A stretch of 16,564 bases of DNA from CAZEMR01 sp964513465 (GTDB taxonomy: Bacteria; Bacteroidota; Ignavibacteria; Kapaibacteriales; UBA2268), in assembly GCA_964513465.1 (NCBI GenBank), contig CAZEMR010000065.1:1-16564 (forward strand). Direction: 5' to 3'. The notes under the pieces were generated by a model that made no database searches, was not told where the DNA came from, and saw only the letters and a list, made by a program, of their open reading frames with translations. This document shows, piece after piece, positions 1 through 6,146 of the stretch. The translations under genes and the position numbers were made by a program. Position 1 is the stretch's first letter. The number at the start of each line of letters is the position of its first letter.

Positions 1-654
1 GTCATCCGCCCCAATCAGGGCGAAAACGACAAAGCAGTCGCCGCGCTGGATATGATGAACGCGATGATCTCGCCCGAGCAATTCCCGATGGATTTCGATC
101 TGGAATACCGGGTGGCGATGGGATATAGCAACGTGGGCGCGACCCAAAAAGCCGACGAGTGGGCCGAGCGCTGCATCAAATCATGCCGCTATTTGCTCGA
201 CCACCAGGACATTCGCCCCGAGCTTACGTATTATGAAACCACCGGCCGATACATCGGTCCATATCGCACAATGGCAATGCTCTACGAAATGAAAAAGGAC
301 TATGCCGCCGCGATCGAGGTGCTGCAGCAGCTCTATGCGGTCACCGACAACACTTATTCGCAGTATAAGGACGCTCGCGGCTACGAACAGCAGGCGCAGC
401 AGATCCAGTATGTCCTTTATGATCTGATTCTCAATATGGACGAATACCGCATCGACGCGATCGGGCATGAGGGCAACCTTGAAGTCGCTCTCGACAGCGC
501 CCGCGCCATTTATCAGCGATATATCGACAGGCAGGACCCGGTATATCAGACTCTGGCGAAATATATCGAGCGCAAGGTCAAATCACTCGAGGAGCGCATC
601 GACAGCGCCCGCGGAGAAGTTTCCGCAGACGATTCCCCCGGTTCGGATCAGTAA
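1..654 (+). CDS. C-terminal end of a DUF2723-type membrane protein (partial)
   Basis: The frame is open from base 1 and stops at a TAA at 652-654, so the 5' end lies outside the window; 217 codons are visible. The visible part is soluble and helical, with no membrane segment. It has repeated helix-pair patterns like tetratricopeptide repeats, for example residues around AAIEVLQQLY, and ends in a charged Glu/Lys-rich helix and a polar Asp/Ser tail. The stretch around ISPEQFPMDF followed by a TPR-like region resembles, from memory, the C-terminal domain of DUF2723 proteins. These are large polytopic membrane proteins of the FCB group, related to protein O-mannosyltransferases, that end in such repeats. 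The catalytic and membrane parts are not visible, so the family call is moderate. It could instead be another TPR protein. A strong terminator follows directly, so this is the last gene of its transcript. Confidence 0.6.
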   Translation, partial: VIRPNQGENDKAVAALDMMNAMISPEQFPMDFDLEYRVAMGYSNVGATQKADEWAERCIKSCRYLLDHQDIRPELTYYETTGRYIGPYRTMAMLYEMKKDYAAAIEVLQQLYAVTDNTYSQYKDARGYEQQAQQIQYVLYDLILNMDEYRIDAIGHEGNLEVALDSARAIYQRYIDRQDPVYQTLAKYIERKVKSLEERIDSARGEVSADDSPGSDQ

Positions 655-662
655 ATAAACCG

Positions 663-707
663 AAAAGAGCGGATTTGCCAATATAAAAGGCAGTCCGCTC
701 TTTTTTT
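663..707 (+). terminator. Rho-independent terminator
   Basis: An 11-bp perfect outer stem (663-673 with 694-704, core AGAGCGGA/TCCGCTCT) is extended by an inner TGCC/GGCA stem (676-679 with 689-692) around an A/T loop, and runs into a T tract through 707. It sits just after the stop codon of the partial gene. Because A-rich sequence precedes the stem, it could also work on the other strand, but no minus-strand gene ends here. Confidence 0.9.
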
Positions 708-777
708 AATTACAATCCCTTGCGGTGCCTGACGTTAATATTTTGAATCGATTAAAATTTTTGGAGTAATTATTTAA

Positions 778-1491
778 GTGAAACCATATCTCTCGCTGGT
801 GATTCCTGCGTATAACGAAGAAAAACGCCTCGGGAAATCGCTGGAAAAAGCATATAAATATTTCACCGACAATAATATCGACTACGAAATCATCGTGGTG
901 GACGACGGCTCATCGGACGATACGATCGGAGTTGCACGCGCTGCGCGCGGAAATATCCGTGCTATCGGGCAGCCTGCAAATATGGGCAAAGGCGCAGCAG
1001 TCAGGCGCGGCATGTTCGAAAGCCTCGGAGAGGTGCGGATGTTCGCCGATGCAGATTTCTCCACCCCGATTCACGAAACCGGCAAACTGCTCGGCGCGAT
1101 AAGCTCAGGAGCCGACGTATTCATCGGCAGCCGCGGCCTCGACTACGGAATGATCCGCGAGCACCAGCCATTCTACCGTGAATTTATGGGCAAAACCTTC
1201 AATTTTATCGTCCAGTCATTGCTGCTGCGCGGCATAAGCGATACCCAGTGCGGATTCAAAGGATTCACCGAACGTGCCTCAAGCATAATATTCCCGCAGA
1301 CAAAGATCGACGGCTTTGGGTTCGACGTCGAGATACTCTACCTTGCGCGGCGAGCCGGCCTCGAAATCGCCGAAATCCCTGTGGAATGGTATAACGACGA
1401 ACGCTCTACGGTCAATCCGGTAAAGGACTCCATCCGAATGTTTCTCGACGTATTGCGCGTTCGGCGGCTCCACAGCGGCCAGCCAAAATAA
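778..1491 (+). CDS. GT2 glycosyltransferase, dolichyl/polyprenyl-phosphate hexose synthase-like
   Basis: This is a 237-residue family 2 glycosyltransferase with a GT-A fold. Visible motifs are VIPAYNEE (8-15), the nucleotide-binding VDDGSSDDT (41-49), the metal-binding DAD (91-93), and the QCGFKGF and GFGFDVEILYLA blocks (157-163, 179-190). The QCGFKGF and late WYND...STVNP blocks are typical of ALG5/DPM1-like enzymes, which transfer glucose or mannose from a nucleotide sugar to a polyprenyl phosphate at the inner face of the cytoplasmic membrane. There is no C-terminal membrane segment, so it is the short, peripheral form. The start is GTG; a GGAG lies 11 bases upstream at 763-766. The MFS gene begins 27 bases downstream and is probably co-transcribed. 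If the upstream gene is a DUF2723 protein, the lipid-linked sugar could feed a protein O-glycosylation route; that link is inference. Confidence 0.88.
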   Translation: MKPYLSLVIPAYNEEKRLGKSLEKAYKYFTDNNIDYEIIVVDDGSSDDTIGVARAARGNIRAIGQPANMGKGAAVRRGMFESLGEVRMFADADFSTPIHETGKLLGAISSGADVFIGSRGLDYGMIREHQPFYREFMGKTFNFIVQSLLLRGISDTQCGFKGFTERASSIIFPQTKIDGFGFDVEILYLARRAGLEIAEIPVEWYNDERSTVNPVKDSIRMFLDVLRVRRLHSGQPK

Positions 1492-1518
1492 TTTGGCGGA
1501 GAGACCTTCCTATATTTC

Positions 1519-2778
1519 ATGAAATTCACGCACAATATCCGTGAGGCCGGATTCTTGCGCAGATTCCGCGATATTCTCCGATCGGACGATTCGGGGGGAT
1601 TATGGAAGCGCAATCTGATTGTGCTCAGCGTGGCGCAGTTCATAGCCATGGTGGGGATGATGGCCGCCGTGCCATTTCTGCCATTATATATACGCCAGCT
1701 CGGGGTCGAGGACATGGCCTCGGCGCAGATATGGAGCGGGCTGATATTCTCCGGGCCATTCTTCCTGTCGATGATCACAGTGCCGATCTGGGGTTCGCTC
1801 GGCGACCGCTATGGCCGCAAGATGATGGTTGTTCGCGCGCTCATAGGGCTTGCGCTGGCGGTATCGCTGATGGGGCTGGTGCAGAACGTGTTCCAGCTAA
1901 TGGCGCTGCGCATTATACAGGGCGCGGTCAGCGGATTCGTGGCTGCAAGCCTTTCTTTCGTATCGGCCAATACCCCCGACGAGCGCTCCGGCTTTGCGAT
2001 CAGTATGCTGCAAAGCTCCATCGCCGCGGGCAATATCGTGGGGCCTCTGGCGGGCGGGGTTATCTCGGACATTGTCGGCATCCGGCCGGTGTTCATCATC
2101 ATCGGCGGGCTGTGTCTTATCAGCGGATTGGTTGTGGCATTCGCGCTTAGGGAGGATAAAACCACCGTGGGCACAAGCCGCGGCATCGCAATATTCCGCA
2201 ATTTGCGATACGTCCGCGAGCACAAGATGCTGCTATATATTTTAATCCTTATCCTGATCTCGCAGGGCGGAATATTTTTCACCAATCCCATATTCGCATT
2301 TTTCGTAGAGCAGAAGGGGGCCCCGGAGGAATACATCTCCTCGATCACCGGCGCGCTGTTCGGCATTGTCGGTCTGTTTATGATATTCTTCGCGCCGCGC
2401 TGGGGCCGCCGCAACGACCTGAAGGACTTCCGCAAAACCCTTATAGTCGCCTCCGGCGGACTGGGATTTTTGATGGCGCTCCACATCCTTGCGCCGGATT
2501 ATATATATTTATTCCCGATTCGCGCCGCTGCCGGGGTTTTCGTCGCGGGCATCCAGCCAACGCTGTTTTCGGCGCTCAGCAAGCGCTCGCCCGTCGAGAG
2601 CCGCGGCGGGATTATGGGGCTGGCCTCGAGCGCGACCATCATCGGATCGTTCGTTAGCTTTAACACCTGCGGGATAGTGGCCGCGACGTTCGGAATGGAC
2701 GCCACATTTGTTATCTCTGCGGGGATGCTCGGCGCTGTCGCAGCCGGAGCCGCATTGCTGCGCGGCCGCGAAGGATGA
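1519..2778 (+). CDS. MFS transporter, DHA1 drug/H+ antiporter type
   Basis: This 419-residue major facilitator has about 12 hydrophobic segments after a ~30-residue charged N-terminal tail. Motif A of the family, GSLGDRYGRK, is at 92-101 between segments 2 and 3. A glycine/proline-rich antiporter motif C-like stretch, GNIVGPLAGG, is at 171-180. R131 in LRIIQG fits motif B. Motif C is characteristic of proton-coupled antiporters of the 12-TM drug family (MdtG-like), so export of a small amphiphilic compound is the most likely role; the substrate cannot be read from sequence. The gene follows the glycosyltransferase by 27 bases, with GGAGAG at 1498-1503, a rather long distance from the ATG. No convincing terminator follows; the A/T-rich GAAATG/CATTTC pairing just downstream is weak. 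Confidence 0.85.
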   Translation: MKFTHNIREAGFLRRFRDILRSDDSGGLWKRNLIVLSVAQFIAMVGMMAAVPFLPLYIRQLGVEDMASAQIWSGLIFSGPFFLSMITVPIWGSLGDRYGRKMMVVRALIGLALAVSLMGLVQNVFQLMALRIIQGAVSGFVAASLSFVSANTPDERSGFAISMLQSSIAAGNIVGPLAGGVISDIVGIRPVFIIIGGLCLISGLVVAFALREDKTTVGTSRGIAIFRNLRYVREHKMLLYILILILISQGGIFFTNPIFAFFVEQKGAPEEYISSITGALFGIVGLFMIFFAPRWGRRNDLKDFRKTLIVASGGLGFLMALHILAPDYIYLFPIRAAAGVFVAGIQPTLFSALSKRSPVESRGGIMGLASSATIIGSFVSFNTCGIVAATFGMDATFVISAGMLGAVAAGAALLRGREG

Positions 2779-2909
2779 TTTTTTCGAAATGATTTTAAAA
2801 CCATTTCCAAATAATAAATAATTGCCATATAATTCATTGGCTTGCAGTTGCTTGCATTTGCCGTAAATTTATTCCGAATTAATTTATTTTTAAAATTCAG
2901 GAATAAATA
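2779..2909. repeat. AT-rich intergenic stretch with a 10-bp tandem repeat
   Basis: This 131-base gap upstream of the terminase-like gene holds two adjacent copies of a 10-base unit, GCTTGCAGTT at 2840-2849 and GCTTGCATTT at 2850-2859 (9 of 10 identical), in otherwise A/T-rich DNA. An AGGAA at 2899-2903 serves as ribosome binding site for the next gene. The repeat may be a protein-binding site or chance; I see no other structure. Confidence 0.35.
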
Positions 2910-3464
2910 ATGAATCCATGGAACAGACAAAAAGGCGAAACCGCACGCCAATACGAAGCTTTCTGCGCATTTCTCGATATGGGCACCAGCCGCAGCAAAA
3001 CGATTACTGCCGAGAATATGGGGATTTCGATCCGGACTATTCACAATTACGCGGGAAAATGGGACTGGAACGCCCGCGCAGAGGCTTTCGACAGCTACCG
3101 CATCGCGAAAAACCGCCGCCAGATGGAGATATTCATCGAAAAAAATGCCGAAAATACTGCCGAGATCGCGCGAATGATAGCAGGCAATATTCAGTCCTTT
3201 TTACAAAAAATTCATGAAAAAATTGCTGCAGAGCAAATGGACCTTTCCGGAAAAAAACTCGACGATATGCTTAAACTTGGCCAGTCGATGGCGAAAACCC
3301 TGCCAGAGCTGATGAAAGCTGTCGATGCGCTGGCTGATATGCAAATCCAAAGCGTCGAATCAGATGGCGACAAACTTGGCGATGCTATTAGAAAAGACGA
3401 GATCGCGAGGGATATGTCATCTGATCTGCTGAGTCGTATAACTGAAATAAATACAAAAGGATAG
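2910..3464 (+). CDS. Phage terminase small subunit-like helix-turn-helix protein
   Basis: This is a 184-residue protein. Residues 4-60 match the N-terminal pattern of orphan terminase small subunits of the phBC6A51 type: W-N-R-Q-K-G-E..A..YEAF at the start, a helix-turn-helix at about 28-50, and the closing W-D-W-N-x-R-x-x-A-F motif (51-60). In phages this domain binds the packaging site on DNA and recruits the large ATPase subunit. The rest (65-184) is charged and helical, possibly coiled coil for oligomerisation. AGGAA six bases before the ATG supports this start. No large terminase, portal or capsid gene is near, so it is either a phage remnant or a DNA-binding protein put to another use. 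Its stop is 5 bases from the stop of the convergent UmuD-like gene. The match is by motif memory, without alignment. Confidence 0.6.
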   Translation: MNPWNRQKGETARQYEAFCAFLDMGTSRSKTITAENMGISIRTIHNYAGKWDWNARAEAFDSYRIAKNRRQMEIFIEKNAENTAEIARMIAGNIQSFLQKIHEKIAAEQMDLSGKKLDDMLKLGQSMAKTLPELMKAVDALADMQIQSVESDGDKLGDAIRKDEIARDMSSDLLSRITEINTKG

Positions 3465-3469
3465 ACGCG

Positions 3470-3892
3470 CTATAATTTGCGGATAACATGCCGCACAACA
3501 CCCTGAATTTCGAATTCCCAGAATGGCTTGATTTCGATTGGCAGAAATTTTTTATTCGCAGAAAATAAATATACGCTGCCGTCGATTACGCGGAATGTTT
3601 TGACAGCAAGCTCGCCATTGAGCGCAGCGATTACGACTTTGCCGTCGGCGGGAACGGCGCTGCGGTCGACCACGAGGATGTCGCCGTCGAGTATGCCCTC
3701 GTCGATCATGCTCTCGCCGTTGACCCGCACCAGGTAATAGTTTGCGGGGATCGGCGCCAGCAATTGATTCAGATCGAGGACTTCTTTGGAATCGGCAGCC
3801 GGTATCGTGCGCATTTTTTTGATGCGTGCAGGCAGTATTGGCGCTTCGAAGCTGAAGCGGCTTTTTAGTTCGACAATTTTTTTAACTTTCAT
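3470..3892 (-). CDS. umuD: UmuD-like S24 peptidase with intact Ser-Lys dyad but no cleavage site
   Basis: This 140-residue protein has nearly the length of E. coli UmuD (139) and resembles it along its whole length: PAAD...LDLNQLL (31-45), NGESMIDEGILDGD (58-71), and V-K-T at 97-99. The nucleophile is Ser61 and the general base Lys98, 37 residues apart as in E. coli (Ser60, Lys97). UmuD and LexA cut themselves at Cys-Gly or Ala-Gly. Here the corresponding place, around residues 25-27 in RIKKMRTI, has neither dipeptide, so canonical self-cleavage looks impossible. There is no DNA-binding domain, so it is not LexA. It lies 87 bases downstream of a second UmuD-like gene on the same strand, and no umuC polymerase gene is adjacent. 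Possible roles: a protease acting on its neighbour, or an uncleavable partner in a heterodimer. Confidence 0.82.
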   Translation of the reverse strand: MKVKKIVELKSRFSFEAPILPARIKKMRTIPAADSKEVLDLNQLLAPIPANYYLVRVNGESMIDEGILDGDILVVDRSAVPADGKVVIAALNGELAVKTFRVIDGSVYLFSANKKFLPIEIKPFWEFEIQGVVRHVIRKL

Positions 3893-3979
3893 TTATTCTG
3901 ATTTGAATATTACGAAAAACAGAAAACGATACTTTCGGAAGGTTTTGCAACTCTCCGGTAAATAAAGCATTTACGGCGA

Positions 3980-4405
3980 TCAGAAAGAGTGGATCACGCG
4001 AGTGACGACTCCCATCACAGCAAACTGCATGAACGGCTCGATTTTTACGGGCAGAAAACGCTTGTCGTGCGATTCGAGATAGGTACAGCCCTCGATTTCG
4101 CGGTAAACGCGCACCATGGGCTCGTTGCTGATCGAGGCGACCACAAGGCGGCCGTCCGTGGGGTCGATCGACGCATCGACGATGAGCACGTCGCCATTGC
4201 GGATGCCAGATTCTGCCAGTGAATTGCCGCTGACCCTTGCGAAAAATGTTGCCGCGGGATGCTCGACAAGGTATTCGTTGAGATCGATTACGCGCTCGAC
4301 GTCCTCATCGACCGGTACCGGCAGGCCCGCCGAAACGGACATGGTGAACATCGGTATCTTTCGATCGGAATCCGGGCGGAAACCGAAAATTTCGATATTG
4401 TCCAT
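3980..4405 (-). CDS. umuD: UmuD-like protein with cleavage site but Lys-to-Arg in the dyad
   Basis: This 141-residue UmuD-like protein carries an Ala26-Gly27 dipeptide in SVSAGLPVP. Counting back from the conserved I-D-L-N, it sits at exactly the spacing of the E. coli Cys24-Gly25 cleavage site. Ser62 is present in SGNSLAESG (59-67). The residue 37 further on, which should be Lys, is Arg99 in PMVRVY. The codon (4109-4111, CGC on the coding strand) differs from both Lys codons at all three bases, so a single sequencing error cannot explain it. The usual S-M after the nucleophile is S-L. On family knowledge it should be cleavable but unable to cleave itself. It is the first gene of a probable two-gene unit with the intact-dyad homologue 87 bases downstream. 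Inverted repeats lie 28-73 bases upstream of the start. Confidence 0.82.
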   Translation of the reverse strand: MDNIEIFGFRPDSDRKIPMFTMSVSAGLPVPVDEDVERVIDLNEYLVEHPAATFFARVSGNSLAESGIRNGDVLIVDASIDPTDGRLVVASISNEPMVRVYREIEGCTYLESHDKRFLPVKIEPFMQFAVMGVVTRVIHSF

Positions 4406-4432
4406 AAGTGATTTTGTTTAAATGGTTTATGC

Positions 4433-4478
4433 TGACTGTTTGATAAATGATGTGAAATGTCCCCCCTAAGGACAGTCA
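4433..4478. promoter_or_regulatory. Inverted repeats, possible operator upstream of the UmuD-like pair
   Basis: The 199-base gap between the divergent UmuD-like gene and rnhA contains TGACTGT at 4433-4439 and its exact complement ACAGTCA at 4472-4478. A nested perfect palindrome TGTCC-N7-GGACA (4458-4474) shares the ACA. The layout suits binding by a dimeric regulator, but no known SOS box is recognised. The rest of the gap, up to about 4590, is A/T-rich with T runs and shows no gene. Confidence 0.35.
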
Positions 4479-4604
4479 CTGAAAATAAATATAAGATTTT
4501 TTGATCATAATTTCCACAATTATTTCGATTTTTTTTCGATTAATTTATTAGTTAGAAAAATATTGTTAATTTGCCCAAAATCGTATTCAGAATCAGGAAA
4601 ATCA

Positions 4605-5297
4605 ATGCCCGAAAAAGATAAAATCATCGTATACACCGACGGCGGATCGCTCGGGAATCCCGGTCCGGGCGGCTATGGCGCGGTTATAAAAATCAACGAC
4701 GACACAATCGAACTGACCGAAGGATTGCGCAGAACCACCAATAATCGCATGGAGATGCTCGCCGCGGTGATGGCTCTGCGAGCGCTCCCGCCGGACAAAA
4801 AGCGCAAGGTGGTGCTCCACACAGATTCGCGACTACTGCATGACACGATCGAAAAAAAATGGATAGACAGCTGGCAACGAAAGGGCTGGCGAAAAAGCGA
4901 CGGCAAACCAGTGTTAAATAAAGACATATGGCAAATGATGCTCGTCGAAATGCAAAAGAGGGACGTCGAATTCCGATGGGTAAAAGCGCACGCCGGAATC
5001 GAGGAAAACGAGCGCTGCGACGAGCTTTCGAAGGCTTCCGCTGCGGCGCAGAACCTGAAAATCGACCACGGCTACGAAGCGCCGTGCGGCGAGGGGCTGT
5101 TTGCCGCGCCTGCTGCGCAGAATTCCTCGAAAACACTGGCCAAAGCTGAGTCCGGCGATATTACAGTCGAAGCCGGCGAAACGGAAGGACGCCTCGAACT
5201 CCGCATCGGCTCTGCCTCGGGAGCGCAATTCGGGATGGACTATAAATATATAGATGATCTTATCGAATCGCTCAAAAAATTACGAGAGAGCTTATGA
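4605..5297 (+). CDS. rnhA: Ribonuclease HI with C-terminal extension
   Basis: This enzyme cuts the RNA strand of RNA/DNA hybrids (R-loops, Okazaki primers) in the cytoplasm. The catalytic carboxylates are all present: Asp12 in YTDGGSLGNPGPGG, Glu50 in NNRMEML, Asp74 in LHTDSRLL, and Asp139 in ENERCDELS. The conserved catalytic-loop His is His129 in KAHAG. The RNase H domain fills residues 1-150, the normal length of bacterial RNase HI. Residues ~151-230 are an extra part: an Ala/Ser-rich linker, then a small region with beta-like stretches (DITVEAG, RLELRIG) and a final helix, of unknown function. I chose the ATG at 4605 because AGGA lies six bases upstream and the family motif starts soon after; an in-frame TTG at 4563 has no such support. 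The stop overlaps the next start (ATGA), so translation is probably coupled. Confidence 0.95.
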   Translation: MPEKDKIIVYTDGGSLGNPGPGGYGAVIKINDDTIELTEGLRRTTNNRMEMLAAVMALRALPPDKKRKVVLHTDSRLLHDTIEKKWIDSWQRKGWRKSDGKPVLNKDIWQMMLVEMQKRDVEFRWVKAHAGIEENERCDELSKASAAAQNLKIDHGYEAPCGEGLFAAPAAQNSSKTLAKAESGDITVEAGETEGRLELRIGSASGAQFGMDYKYIDDLIESLKKLRESL

Positions 5298-6142
5298 AGA
5301 AGATGATTGTGCTTTTGTTATTTATTGCTTACGCACCTGCTTTATTCGCTCAGAATGCATCGGAAAAAATCTTTTATAATACATTGATAAAAGTCCGGAA
5401 AGAAGGCTGGGTGCGGCTTCCGACGCAGGGCCTGATGGCGCGCATTGCTTATTCCTGGCTGGGCACACCTTATGTTGCGCACACGCTCGAGGGTGACGGA
5501 CCGGAGGAGATACGGGTGGTACTCGACGGCCTCGATTGTTTTACCCTTGTTGAGCAATCCCTTGATATGTCACGGGTTATAAAAAAGCACGGCTTCACAT
5601 TCGATAAACTCGAAAGCGAGGTGCAGCAGACGCGCTACCGCAATGGTGAAATTGATGGATATTTGTCGCGCCTGCATTATACGTCGGAATGGCTATATCA
5701 CAATATAAATCAAGGGGTTCTGGAGGATGTTACGCCCGCGCTGGGCGGCATTGAGTTCAATCCCGATGTGAGATTCATGTCGGCGCATCCTCAATATTAT
5801 CAGAAGCTTAAAGCAGATAGTACGCTGATCCCTCCACTTCGGAAAATCGAAGATAGTATTAACAAGCGCACTTTTTATTATATCCCAAAGGATAAAATTC
5901 CTGAGATTGAAAAATATCTGCAAACCGGTGATATTGTTATGTTTACGACAAGTGTCGCTGGGCTTGATTACGGTCATCTTGGTCTGGTCTGGCGCGATGG
6001 AAACGATGTACCCAGATTGTTGCACGCTTCATCGTCCGAGAAGCAAGTTCATCTGGATAAAGGAATTAGCGAATATATCGACGACATAAAAATATTCACC
6101 GGCATCACAGTAGCACGTCCACTTGATCAGAGCATAAAATAA
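5294..6142 (+). CDS. Secreted DUF1460 NlpC/P60-type amidase
   Basis: This 282-residue protein has a signal peptide (KK, hydrophobic 5-18, ALFAQ cleavage near 19/20), so it acts in the periplasm or outside. It matches the DUF1460 family, cysteine hydrolases of the NlpC/P60 fold described as N-acetylmuramoyl-L-alanine amidase-like. The early LGTPYVAHTLE block is at 56-66. The catalytic Cys is Cys82 in LDGLDCFTLVEQ, and the His is His228 in GLDYGHLGLV, preceded by TGDIVMFTT (211-219). The expected substrate is peptidoglycan stem-peptide or anhydromuropeptide material. The gene starts inside the stop codon of rnhA and ends four bases before the permease gene, so all three are probably one transcript. 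Pairing with a peptide permease suggests salvage of cell-wall fragments. The exact bond cut is not readable from sequence. Confidence 0.85.
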   Translation: MKKMIVLLLFIAYAPALFAQNASEKIFYNTLIKVRKEGWVRLPTQGLMARIAYSWLGTPYVAHTLEGDGPEEIRVVLDGLDCFTLVEQSLDMSRVIKKHGFTFDKLESEVQQTRYRNGEIDGYLSRLHYTSEWLYHNINQGVLEDVTPALGGIEFNPDVRFMSAHPQYYQKLKADSTLIPPLRKIEDSINKRTFYYIPKDKIPEIEKYLQTGDIVMFTTSVAGLDYGHLGLVWRDGNDVPRLLHASSSEKQVHLDKGISEYIDDIKIFTGITVARPLDQSIK

Positions 6143-6146
6143 CGCA

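Noticed and set aside
1809..2486. Minus-strand open frame of 225 codons
   Set aside because: It lies inside the MFS gene on the opposite strand and its translation shows no family motif; a shadow of biased codon use.
2784..2812. Terminator after the MFS gene
   Set aside because: The GAAATG/CATTTC pairing is short, A/T-rich and not followed by a T tract.
3470..4405. LexA repressors
   Set aside because: Both proteins lack the N-terminal helix-turn-helix domain (about 70 residues) and have the length and layout of UmuD.
4563..4604. TTG start that would lengthen RNase HI by 14 residues
   Set aside because: No ribosome binding site fits it, while the ATG at 4605 has AGGA six bases upstream and matches the usual family start.
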